Source: Actinomadura sp. WMMA1423 (GTDB taxonomy: Bacteria > Actinomycetota > Actinomycetes > Streptosporangiales > Streptosporangiaceae). Taken from it: a stretch of 64,000 bases of DNA. The stretch lies in the NCBI RefSeq assembly GCF_006547145.1, contig NZ_CP041244.1, positions 4,960,001-5,024,000 on the forward strand, given 5' to 3'. The position numbers were made by a program, and so were the translations under genes. The first letter of the stretch is position 1. Each line of letters begins with the position of its first letter. A model generated the notes under the pieces. The model had not been told where the DNA came from. It was given only the letters and a program-made list of their open reading frames with translations, and made no database searches. Of the stretch, positions 43,717-51,708 are shown one piece after another.

Positions 43717-44993
43717 ATGACCGCCTCGATCTCATTCGTGTCCTCGCCGGTCGCCGGAGCGCCGGCGGTGACCCGGAGCACCTCGGTCAGCGTGTCGATC
43801 TCAGCTGGTCCCGGCGGGGGCGGGAACTTCATCCCCGGCCGTCTGCTGGAGGTGGCATAGAGAAGGGGCATGAGGTCCAGATCCTGGTCGGCGAGATCCA
43901 TCTCGTCCCGGCGCAGTCTGGAGCGGTCGCCGTCCGAGGCCTCCTCCATCCGGACCCAGACCTCGGGACTGCGGCTGACCATGGCGTAGAAGGCGGGATG
44001 CTGCAGGCGGATGGTGAGCAGGATCGCCGCGTGCAACATGCGTGCCCGGCTGGGCGTCGTGTGCATCTCCAGCGAGCGCACGGTGAGGTTGAACGCGTTG
44101 ATGAAGCGGCGCACGCGCCGGGGATTCTGACCATAGGCGGTTCGAATGAGTTCCCAGAGAGCCTGGTCGTTCCCCAGCCCGAACACCTCGTCACGCAGAT
44201 GACCGAACATGGACTCGAAGGTGACTCTGGGGAGGTGGTAGGGGAACTGGATGAGCTTTTCCAGATACTTGCGGCCCACCTCCTGGTCACCGTTGAATCG
44301 CTGGGCCACGGCGTCGGTCATCACCTGCTGATCCATTGCCAGGACGAAGACGCAGGAGGCCTGGCCGAGGAAGAGTTTCAGAGAGTCGAGAACTGTCGTC
44401 GCGGCCTCGGGCGTGCAGCGGTCCAGATCGTCGATGAGGATCACCAGGCGCCCGCCCTCGGTGAACTGGTCGACGACGTCTGCGAAGTCGTACTCGAACT
44501 GGTTGACGTGGCGGTATTCGAGGGGATCCCTGGCGTCCCAGGTCTGCTTGAGCGCGTCCATGTCGGCGGTCGAGACGAGACCGCCGCTCAGGGGCACGAC
44601 GGCCTTGCGCGTCATCAGCCAGGTCGCGGTGCGCCCCAGGCCGGCGGCCTTGTCACGAGCCGCCTGGAGCCGGGAACGGCGCTCCGCGTCGGGGTCCTCG
44701 CCGATCTTGCGAGCGATCTCGTCCAGGATCGTCTGGATCAGCGCGTGCCAGATCTCCTCCCGCTGGTCGTACTTCCAGGGGTTGAACGACACCACCGGAA
44801 TCCCCCGTTCCTGAAACAGGGAACGGCAGATGTTCATAAAGCTGGATTTCCCCGTGCCCCATGAGCCGTAGACGGCCACGCTGAGCGGAAGATCGCGAGT
44901 CATCTCGATCGCGTCGCACAAGACGCGGGCGTGGGGACCGAAACCGAAGCGGTCGCCCTCCACACCGTCCACCGGATTATCGGTCAGCAGCAT
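43713..44993 (-). CDS. KAP-family P-loop NTPase
   Basis: A 426-residue KAP NTPase. Walker A is GSWGTGKSS (43-51) and is followed by the KAP signature FNPWKYD (70-76). Walker B is RLVILIDDLDRC (182-193), then the VLDSLKLFL and VFVLAMDQQVM strand typical of the family, and an arginine region NPRRVRRFINAFN (about 298). No membrane helices interrupt the domain, unlike KAP proteins with inserted helices. I prefer ATG 44993, spaced nine bases from GAGGA, over ATG 45002, which abuts it. KAP NTPases include the F-plasmid phage-exclusion protein PifA, and membership in a defence-type module is therefore plausible. It is translationally coupled to the Hsp70-like gene downstream. Confidence 0.87.
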   Translation of the reverse strand: MLLTDNPVDGVEGDRFGFGPHARVLCDAIEMTRDLPLSVAVYGSWGTGKSSFMNICRSLFQERGIPVVSFNPWKYDQREEIWHALIQTILDEIARKIGEDPDAERRSRLQAARDKAAGLGRTATWLMTRKAVVPLSGGLVSTADMDALKQTWDARDPLEYRHVNQFEYDFADVVDQFTEGGRLVILIDDLDRCTPEAATTVLDSLKLFLGQASCVFVLAMDQQVMTDAVAQRFNGDQEVGRKYLEKLIQFPYHLPRVTFESMFGHLRDEVFGLGNDQALWELIRTAYGQNPRRVRRFINAFNLTVRSLEMHTTPSRARMLHAAILLTIRLQHPAFYAMVSRSPEVWVRMEEASDGDRSRLRRDEMDLADQDLDLMPLLYATSSRRPGMKFPPPPGPAEIDTLTEVLRVTAGAPATGEDTNEIEAVI

Positions 44994-45322
44994 TCGCACC
45001 ATTCCTCGTTTTACCCTCGTCCCGTGCTACAAGATTGCCCCAGGAGGCAGATACCACGAGGCGCCTGACCACAAATGGCCAAGCCGGGCCTTAACGCTTA
45101 TTCAAACCTCTTGGACACGCCGGCGGATTTGTTGATCAAAGAGCACCAGGCCCGGTGTCCGACGAGGACGAGCGGCAGGGGTGGGGTCGGCGTTGTCGTG
45201 AACACCAGACCGCATTGGCGGCACAGGCGCCCGGGGTGCGGCCGGGCGCGCCTGCAAGTCCCGTCCGTGCGGTCTCACGTAACGTCGGGAGCATCAGCGC
45301 CAACACGGGAAGGAGGCCGGCC
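44994..45322. other. Divergent intergenic region between KAP and SDR genes
   Basis: These 329 bases carry promoters for both directions. On the minus strand TTGTAG and TAAAAC lie upstream of the KAP start with roughly promoter-like spacing. On the plus strand the AAGGAGG at 45309-45315 belongs to the SDR gene. No gene is supported; the composition is slightly AT-rich near the KAP side. Confidence 0.35.
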
Positions 45323-46093
45323 ATGGGATCGGGACTCTCCGGCAGGGTGGCCGTGGTCACCGGGGCGAGCAAGGGGATCGGGCTCGCGGTCGTGCAGGCC
45401 CTGGCCGGCGAGGGTGCACGGGTCGTGGCCGGCGCGCGCCATTCGTCCTCCGGGCTGGACGGCCTGGACTCCGTCCAGGTCGTCGAGGGGGATCTCGCCC
45501 TGCCCGACGGGCCCGGCCGGCTCGTCGCGGCGGCGGGTGACCGGATCGACGTGCTGGTCAACAACCTCGGTGCCGCCCCGCCCCGGACCTCCGGGTTCCT
45601 CAGCGTCACCGACGAGCAGTGGCTCGACTCGCTCAACCTCAACCTGATGGGCGCCGTCCGCGCGACCAGGGCCGTGCTGCCCGCGATGCTCCGGCAGGGC
45701 TCCGGCTCGATCGTCAACATCGGCTCGGTGAACGCCTCCCTCGCCGACCCCCTGGTCATCGACTACAGCGCAGGGAAGGCCGCGCTCGCCGCCTTCGCGA
45801 AGGCCCTGTCCAAGGAGGTCGGGCCGAAGGGGATCCGCGTCAACACCGTGAGTCCCGGCCCCGTCGCGACCGACCTCTGGCTCGGCGAGAACGGCGTCGC
45901 CTCGACGGTCGGCGAAGCGACCGGGACACGTCCCGAAGACGTGCGGGCGGGCGCGGAGGGCGCCATGGCCACCGGGCGGTTCTCCCGTCCGGACGAGGTC
46001 GCCGAACTGGTCGTCATGCTGGCCGGCGACCGGACCGCGAACGTGACGGGAGCCGAGTTCCGCATCGACGGAGGTATGGTGCCGACCTGGTAG
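45323..46093 (+). CDS. Short-chain dehydrogenase/reductase (FabG-like)
   Basis: A 256-residue classical SDR. ATG 45323 has a strong AAGGAGG ribosome binding site, which excludes the longer frame upstream. Cofactor motif VTGASKGIGLAV (about residues 13-24), LVNNLGAAP (about 80, with NNLG in place of NNAG), Ser in NIGSVNAS, the active-site DYSAGKAAL (about 148-157) and the C-terminal NVTGAEFRIDGGMVPTW ending are all present. It is a probable NAD(P)-dependent oxidoreductase. The substrate is unknown. It stands alone between the KAP and hydrolase units. Confidence 0.92.
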   Translation: MGSGLSGRVAVVTGASKGIGLAVVQALAGEGARVVAGARHSSSGLDGLDSVQVVEGDLALPDGPGRLVAAAGDRIDVLVNNLGAAPPRTSGFLSVTDEQWLDSLNLNLMGAVRATRAVLPAMLRQGSGSIVNIGSVNASLADPLVIDYSAGKAALAAFAKALSKEVGPKGIRVNTVSPGPVATDLWLGENGVASTVGEATGTRPEDVRAGAEGAMATGRFSRPDEVAELVVMLAGDRTANVTGAEFRIDGGMVPTW

Positions 46094-46148
46094 CAGGCGC
46101 CCAGGCCGGCGCCGCGGTCCGAATCTCGCGTCTCGTCGCCTCCTGTGG

Positions 46149-46913
46149 CTACCCCGCTTCGGGGGTTCCTTCGCGGGCGCGTGCGATGGGCATGTACGTC
46201 GGGCATGCGTCAGTGGTCAGGAATGCCCGGACCATGGCGCGCGCCGCTTCGGCGTGCTCCATCAGAAGCAGGTGGCTGGCGTTGGGCAGCACGGCCAGTT
46301 CGGCGGTGGGCAGCGCCCGGTAGAGCGCCACCGTGTGGTCGAGCGTGACCAGATCGTCGTCGCCCGCCAGGACGAGGGTCCGGGCCGTCACCGCGCGCAG
46401 CTCGGCCGGGTCCAGGCCCGGCTCGGTCGCGGCCGCGTGCGCGATCTTGCCGATGACGACCGCGAAGTGGTCGCGGCCGTCGGGCGACACCTCGGCGTAG
46501 GCGTCGACGAGCTCGGCGGGCATCTCGCCGCCCGCCGACGGCTTGAAGATCAGTCCGTCCAGGTCGTAGGCCGTGCTGACGAGGACGAGGCGCTCGACCA
46601 GGTCGGGACGCCGCATCGCCACCCACAGCGCCACCGTCCCGCCGGCGCTGTAGCCCACCAGCCGGGCCGGGCCTCCGACCACCCGCTCCAGGAACGCGAT
46701 CGTGTCCTGGGCCATGAGCTCCATGGTGATCGGGCCGGGGGCGTCGGGAGTGCGGCCGTGGCCGCGGCGGTCGGGCAGGTAGATCGTGAACGTGTCGGCG
46801 AGCCCGTCGAGGTTGCCGGTGAAGCAGCGGCCGTCGGTCATCCCGCCGTGCAGGAGCACCACGGGGTCGCCCTTGCCGCGCTGGTCGTGCCACATGCGAA
46901 CGATGTCGGTCAT
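46149..46913 (-). CDS. Alpha/beta hydrolase in operon with a sigma factor
   Basis: A 254-residue hydrolase. The oxyanion motif is LLHGGMTDGRCF (about residues 20-31), the nucleophile elbow VGYSAGGTVA (Ser about 88), the acid LAGDDDLVT (about 204) and the His in LPNASHLLLMEH (about 232). ATG 46913 lies three bases after the stop of the sigma-factor gene, so the two form an operon with the sigma factor first. Pairings of SigG-like sigma factors with a hydrolase or oxidoreductase are common in actinobacteria. The natural substrate is unknown. Confidence 0.9.
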   Translation of the reverse strand: MTDIVRMWHDQRGKGDPVVLLHGGMTDGRCFTGNLDGLADTFTIYLPDRRGHGRTPDAPGPITMELMAQDTIAFLERVVGGPARLVGYSAGGTVALWVAMRRPDLVERLVLVSTAYDLDGLIFKPSAGGEMPAELVDAYAEVSPDGRDHFAVVIGKIAHAAATEPGLDPAELRAVTARTLVLAGDDDLVTLDHTVALYRALPTAELAVLPNASHLLLMEHAEAARAMVRAFLTTDACPTYMPIARAREGTPEAG

Positions 46914-46916
46914 GCA

Positions 46917-47855
46917 CTACATACGGGACGGCGCCTCTGGAGTCATCGGCAATCCGAACAGCGCGAACAGGGACGGGTCGAGGTAGGTCGTCGTGCCGGC
47001 GATCAGCCCGTCGCGGAAGTCGAGGACCACCAGGCCGAACGCCTTCCCGTCCCGGTACTGCCCGAAGGCCGGCGACCCGTTGGCCGCCGTGCGGACCAGC
47101 CGGTCATCGGCGCAGGCACCGGCCGCACCCAGCAGGGCGGCCCGGATCGCCTCCCGGCCGCCGAGCCACCAGGCGAACGGCGGCATCGACATGGTGGCGT
47201 CCTGGTGGAGCAGCGACACCAGGCCGTCGACGTCGTAGGCGGTGAACGCCCTGACGTACCGCTCCAGCAGGTCTTCGTCGACCTCGCCGCTCCCGGCCTG
47301 CGGGCGGCGCCCGGCCACGGTGGCACGTGCTCGTTGCAGGGCGCTGTTGACCGCGGCCGGGCTGCTGTCGAGCAGCGCGGCGACCTCCTCCGCCGTCCAG
47401 CAGAGCACCTCACGCAGGATGAGAACCGCCCGCTGGCGCGGCGGCAGCGCCTGCAGAGCGGCGACGAACGCCAACCGGATCGTCTCGCGCGCGTCGGCCA
47501 GTTCGGCCGGATCACCGTTGACGGGCAGCACGAGCCGGTCGGGGATCGGCTGCACGAAGGCGGCGGCGTCCAACGGCGCTCCGAGGAAGGCGCCGACCGG
47601 CGAGGACGGGCCGAGATCCATCGCCAGCGCGCGCCGCTGCACGCTGCGGGTCATGTCGAGGCAGACGTTGGTGGCGATCCTGTACAGCCAGGTTCGCAGA
47701 CCGGCTTTGCGCTCATCGAAGCGATCGGCGTTCTTCCAGGCGCGGAGCAGGGTCTCCTGAACGGCGTCCTCCGCCTCGGCGGCGCAGGCGAGCATGCGGT
47801 AGCAGTAGCCGGTCAACTCCCCACGATGCGCTTCCAACCGCTCCTCGAAGACCAC
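46917..47855 (-). CDS. SigG-like ECF sigma factor with C-terminal SnoaL-like domain
   Basis: A 312-residue sigma factor. Region 2 covers about residues 5-75 (GYCYRMLACAAEAEDAVQETLLRAWK, quoted as GYCYRMLAC and EDAVQETLLRAW, then LRTWLYRIATNVCLD). The family-typical linker AFVQPIPD is near 100. Region 4 covers about 125-180 (LPPRQRAVLILREVLCW, AEEVAALLDSSPAAVNSALQRAR with the recognition helix SPAAVNSAL). The last 120 residues form a SnoaL/NTF2-like domain (RAFTAYDVDGLVSLLHQDATMSMPP in part), which in such sigma factors modulates activity instead of an anti-sigma factor. The start is GTG 47855, leaderless. Confidence 0.92.
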   Translation of the reverse strand: MVFEERLEAHRGELTGYCYRMLACAAEAEDAVQETLLRAWKNADRFDERKAGLRTWLYRIATNVCLDMTRSVQRRALAMDLGPSSPVGAFLGAPLDAAAFVQPIPDRLVLPVNGDPAELADARETIRLAFVAALQALPPRQRAVLILREVLCWTAEEVAALLDSSPAAVNSALQRARATVAGRRPQAGSGEVDEDLLERYVRAFTAYDVDGLVSLLHQDATMSMPPFAWWLGGREAIRAALLGAAGACADDRLVRTAANGSPAFGQYRDGKAFGLVVLDFRDGLIAGTTTYLDPSLFALFGLPMTPEAPSRM

Positions 47856-47861
47856 GCCCCC

Positions 47862-47867
47862 ACACTA
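47862..47867 (-). promoter_or_regulatory. Leaderless-type -10 of the sigma-factor operon
   Basis: On the minus strand TAGTGT ends six bases before the GTG start at 47855, with no ribosome binding site between. No clear -35 is visible. Confidence 0.45.
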
Positions 47868-47993
47868 TGCGGGGCCCGCGCCCCGCGCCCCACCCGTCGG
47901 CCGACCAGCCGGCGATCAGGGCGGGCTGGAACTCGCCTTCGCCCGCCGCGCACCGCCTCACCACAGGACCGTGAGAACGCCGGGTTCTGCCGG

Positions 47994-48632
47994 TCAGCAC
48001 AACGGCAGGCCGGGGACGGGGGCGTTGTTCCAGGAGGAGTCGACCGATCCGGCCGGGAAGTAGCCCCAGCCCTCGTCGGCATACTGCTCGTCACCCTGGG
48101 TGTAGAACCAGGTGGTGCCACCGCCTTCGGGATCAGGCGCACCCTGGACCTGGCAGGCGAACCAGCTCTCGCCCTCGCGCAGGTATCCGGTGGCCGCCGC
48201 GAGCGCGCTCGGGCTTCCGAGAACGTGTCCGGGGCGCTCGATCGTGCAGTACCACCGGTGGTAGGACCGCCCGTTCGGATCGACCACGCGAGCACCCTTG
48301 TTGACGCAGCGCTCGGAGGCACCCTCGGTCGGCGCAGCGGTGTTCCCGGCCGCCGCGGGCGGTCGCGACGAAAGCGAGCGCGGCCACATCGTCTCCGGCC
48401 ACTCGGAGTAAGCGGCCTTCCCGCCGCCCACCAGTAGGACCACGGCGATGGCCGACACGGCCAGGCTCTTGCCGACCTGCGCCGTGTTGTAGCGCCAGCT
48501 CTCGATCGACGATTCCTCGGGGTCCTCCCGCTCCGTAGCGAACGCTTCTTCGAGCCTCTTGACGTTCTCTCCGCAGTGCGGGCAGTGCGGACGGTTCAGC
48601 ACGTTGTCGTTGCCGCACCATCGACAGGTCAT
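47994..48632 (-). CDS. Zinc-ribbon protein with one membrane helix, third gene of the TIR operon
   Basis: A 212-residue protein starting at ATG 48632 with AAGGAG upstream. The N-terminus is a zinc ribbon: CRWCGND and CPHCGEN (cysteines at 3, 6, 17 and 20). A cytoplasmic linker, one membrane helix (about residues 52-70) and an extracytoplasmic C-terminal domain with cysteines (C108, C129, C159, C212) follow. That domain has no family I know; it includes WYCTIERPGH and TTWFYTQGDEQYADEGW. The gene begins 21 bases after the stop of the large membrane protein, so it likely belongs to the same transcript as the TIR and membrane genes. Confidence 0.75.
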   Translation of the reverse strand: MTCRWCGNDNVLNRPHCPHCGENVKRLEEAFATEREDPEESSIESWRYNTAQVGKSLAVSAIAVVLLVGGGKAAYSEWPETMWPRSLSSRPPAAAGNTAAPTEGASERCVNKGARVVDPNGRSYHRWYCTIERPGHVLGSPSALAAATGYLREGESWFACQVQGAPDPEGGGTTWFYTQGDEQYADEGWGYFPAGSVDSSWNNAPVPGLPLC

Positions 48633-48653
48633 GCTCGGGCTCCTTTCATCGGG

Positions 48654-50945
48654 TCAGCGCACACCGTTGTCACCGCTGGGACCGTCCTGGCGGCCGTCGT
48701 CCACCTGTGGAGGGGTTTCGGGGGCAGGAGAGTCGGCGGGCGAACCGCCGGAAGGCCGCCGCGGTGGCGGGAGGCCGGGAAGTGAACGGTCCTCGGGAGC
48801 GGACGAGGCGTTGCGCCGCCGTGCCCGCGCACGCGTGATCCATTCGCTGCCGTCCGCGGCGACCGCCTCGAGGACTCCGAGCGCGCCGGTGAGGTCGGAG
48901 GTGTCGGGCATCTCGAACGGCGAGCCGTTGCGGGCCTCGCCCACGCGCCGAAGCAGCCATTCCTCCAGGTTCTCCACCGTGATGTGAATGTTCTGCCCGT
49001 TGACGAGAGAGAGCTGGAACAGTTGGAAGAAGACGAACGACTTCTCCGAACGCTTCTCCTCTCCGCGCTCGGTTTCCCGCTCCTCGCGCCGTTGATCGTC
49101 GCCAAAGGCGGGCGCCGGGGGCAGCAGACGCTCCCGGCGGCCGTCGTCGAACCGGATCCCGAACTCGGTGGTCTGGGCGGAGGCCAGCGCGTCGTAACGA
49201 AAGGCCCTGCGTTGCTGGTCCTTCACGATGCCGGTCGGAAAGTCCAGGTGGACGGCCATCTGCCGGACGCCGGAACCGGTGAGCAGGAAGACCCAGATGG
49301 TGTACGCGGAGAAGCGGGACGGGCCGTTGCTGACCCTGGCGCGCCGGCAGTTCGGGACGGCTTCGGCCAGGAACGCGTGCGCGACGACCTCCCGGTTGCC
49401 CAGGCCGTACTGGTTCATGGCCAGCGACTTCAGGTAGAACTTGTCGAAGTCCAGCCAGCGGGCCATCTCGGCGTCGCCGGGCCGGTTCGCCAGCAGCCTG
49501 CAGCGCTCTTCGTACGCCTCCTTCTCCCTGGCGAACCGCTCGTCGGACTTGGTCTGCCACGCTCGGTGGGTGAAGCTGCGGACGATATGGACATCGGCCC
49601 GGCCGACCACCAGCAGCACCCCGCCCGCCACCACCCATGCCAGCGCGATGTCGGCGATCTCGGGATTGGCCCACTGCATCTTGGTCATGGCGATGTGCGA
49701 GCCGACGGCCATGCCGATCACACCTGTGAGCAGGCCCGCGATTCGTAACAGCGGCCGGGGGTCGTTGCGCTTGCCGGCCGACCATCCGCGCGCGTCCTTC
49801 TCGGCGTGCCAGGCGATCAGCCAGTCGATCCGCGAGGGAGCGATCCCCGCGTCGCCGTACACCTCGATGATCTCGTGGGCGAGCCTCGCCCTGGAGCGGC
49901 GCGTCGCGGCCGTCCACAGGGGCCGCTGAAGAGCGGCGCGCGGCGAGCGCTTCTCGTACTGTCGCCGCACCGTTCGGTGGACGTGCTCGGCGAACCGGTG
50001 TCGTTCCAGGCTCGCCGGTCGTCCGCGGGATTCCTTCGGGTCTCGCCTGGGTGCCGGGGCGTAGCGCACCGGAAGCACCCTGGGGCCAACATAACCGACA
50101 AGGGATCCGAAACCGAGGAGGAGGACGGCCGAGACGGTGACGGCCTTCCAGCTCACCGTGGCCACCAAGAAGGCCCCCAGGACCAGCCCGGTGGTGACCA
50201 TGATCGCCCCCCAGCCCGCCATCGTCCACTGGAGCAGTTCGAGGGCGGGCCACTGCACGGGGACCTGCCGCGGTCGGGCCGGAACCGGTTCGAAGAACTT
50301 CCAGACCCGCTCCTCCCTGCCCCTCCCCATCCGCTCCGTGCGGACCATCTCGGCGTCGTGCGCGGTGAGCCTGTCTTGGAAGACACCGCTGAGAATGAGG
50401 TCGAGATGGCGCCGGATCTCCTCGCGATGGACGGGCTCCAACCGCCCGAACCCTGCGAAGAAGGCGTCGAGACGTTCGGGAGACACGGACCCGCTCTCCT
50501 CCTGCGTCTCCAGGGCGTCCAGGAGATCGGTGAGGACGCCGAGGGCCCTGTGCCACTGGTCGGCTGGTCCTCCGCACGCGAGTTCGCGGGCCTGCCGGAT
50601 CTGCTCGAACTGTCCTTTGTCGAGCAACTCGAAGGAGCGGTCGCCCAGCACGCTGAGGGTCCAGTAGTAGGCGACCTCGTTCGCGAGGGAGGACGGGCTC
50701 CCGGCGGCGACGAACCCGGCCGCCACGACCTCGCCGATCAGTTCCTCGGCGGAGCGCGACCGCCCGCCCGCGATGTACTTCTTGGCGACCCGGAACTTGT
50801 CCTCGGGCGAGGCGTTGTCGCCGATCGTGTAGGTGACGTCGCCGAAGATGTTCTCGGCCTGGAAACCGACGTTGACGTCACGCTCCGCGGTGTTGCGGAA
50901 AGTGAAGGGCGGCTGCCGCGGGCCAGGGTGCTGGGGCGGGCTCAC
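48654..50945 (-). CDS. Large membrane protein with TIR-matching N-terminal motif, coupled to the TIR gene
   Basis: A 763-residue protein. GTG 50945 overlaps the TIR stop as GTGA; the longer open frame upstream lies inside the TIR gene. Residues 18-43 (NTAERDVNVGFQAEN, then IFGDVTYTIGD) repeat the tail motif of the TIR protein. A helical domain (about 45-230), membrane helices near 255-280 and 288-310, a basic cytoplasmic loop (310-430) and a second helix pair (about 445-468 and 485-502) follow. Residues 510-690 are mixed alpha/beta, and the C-terminal tail is disordered. No enzymatic motif is seen. By position it could be the sensor or the membrane target of the TIR effector; this is inference. 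Confidence 0.75.
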   Translation of the reverse strand: MSPPQHPGPRQPPFTFRNTAERDVNVGFQAENIFGDVTYTIGDNASPEDKFRVAKKYIAGGRSRSAEELIGEVVAAGFVAAGSPSSLANEVAYYWTLSVLGDRSFELLDKGQFEQIRQARELACGGPADQWHRALGVLTDLLDALETQEESGSVSPERLDAFFAGFGRLEPVHREEIRRHLDLILSGVFQDRLTAHDAEMVRTERMGRGREERVWKFFEPVPARPRQVPVQWPALELLQWTMAGWGAIMVTTGLVLGAFLVATVSWKAVTVSAVLLLGFGSLVGYVGPRVLPVRYAPAPRRDPKESRGRPASLERHRFAEHVHRTVRRQYEKRSPRAALQRPLWTAATRRSRARLAHEIIEVYGDAGIAPSRIDWLIAWHAEKDARGWSAGKRNDPRPLLRIAGLLTGVIGMAVGSHIAMTKMQWANPEIADIALAWVVAGGVLLVVGRADVHIVRSFTHRAWQTKSDERFAREKEAYEERCRLLANRPGDAEMARWLDFDKFYLKSLAMNQYGLGNREVVAHAFLAEAVPNCRRARVSNGPSRFSAYTIWVFLLTGSGVRQMAVHLDFPTGIVKDQQRRAFRYDALASAQTTEFGIRFDDGRRERLLPPAPAFGDDQRREERETERGEEKRSEKSFVFFQLFQLSLVNGQNIHITVENLEEWLLRRVGEARNGSPFEMPDTSDLTGALGVLEAVAADGSEWITRARARRRNASSAPEDRSLPGLPPPRRPSGGSPADSPAPETPPQVDDGRQDGPSGDNGVR

Positions 50946-51586
50946 TGCGTGTCCTTCTCGCCGGACGCGGCACGCCGCCTTCCGGCTCCGCCGATGTCGC
51001 CCAGGCGCACACCACCGCGGACGTTGTCGGCCTGAAAGCCGATGTTCACGTCGCCCTTGGCATTGTTGACGAAACCGCCGGAGGCTCCCGTGCTCGTCTC
51101 GGACTCGTCCCCTGCCGACTCCTCCAACTCGGGAACCAGTTTCATGAGCTGCGCGACGAGCAGGTCCATGTCCGCGTCCTGGTTGCGGTGGCCCAGCCGG
51201 ACGTACTGGCACACGGCCAGGCGGGCGAGGTCGGCGGGGAGATCCCGGGCGCGCGGCGGGTCGACGGCCCCGACGAGGATCGGGATCACCCGAACGCCGT
51301 GCCGGAACGCCTCCGCGATCTCCAGCCGGGGCCAGTCGTCGTCCCGGTCGATCTTGCGCCGGCCGTCGCCGTCGGTGTCCCACCAGTGCGGACCGATGAA
51401 CGAGAGCAGAGCGTCGCTCTGCCGGACCGCCCGCCGCAGCACCTGAGTGAAGTCGTCTCCGGCCGGGATCGACTTGCTCGCGCGGAAGAAGACCTCCGTG
51501 CCGAAGCGGCTGGACAGTTCGCGTTCGACCAGGGCGGCGACGTGTTCGGTGTCGCCGGAGCGGTAATTGACAAAGAATCTGGGCAT
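50942..51586 (-). CDS. TIR-domain protein with C-terminal homotypic motif
   Basis: A 214-residue protein starting at ATG 51586, with GGGAGGG as ribosome binding site. Residues 1-150 form a TIR domain: FFVNYRSGDTEH (4-15, BB-type start), VFFRASKSIPAGDDF (32-46), LLSFIGPHWW (60-69), and DWPRLEIAEAFRHGVRVIPILV in part (84-105), where E89 is the expected catalytic Glu of TIR NADases. An acidic linker (153-170) leads to the tail 174-197 (NNAKGDVNIGFQADN, VRGGVRLGD). TIR enzymes deplete NAD+ or make signalling nucleotides in immunity. The tail motif recurs in the coupled downstream membrane protein. An effector role is inferred from the family. Confidence 0.85.
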   Translation of the reverse strand: MPRFFVNYRSGDTEHVAALVERELSSRFGTEVFFRASKSIPAGDDFTQVLRRAVRQSDALLSFIGPHWWDTDGDGRRKIDRDDDWPRLEIAEAFRHGVRVIPILVGAVDPPRARDLPADLARLAVCQYVRLGHRNQDADMDLLVAQLMKLVPELEESAGDESETSTGASGGFVNNAKGDVNIGFQADNVRGGVRLGDIGGAGRRRAASGEKDTQ

Positions 51587-51708
51587 GCGCCCTCCCAATC
51601 TCGGTTTCTGCGGACCTGCCCGGCAGCCGATCGCGGCGGTCTCGGGCGGATCCTGTACTCGGGTCGGACCGGCCTGCCGCCGTCCCCGAGGTCCGTCATC
51701 GCGGGCCG

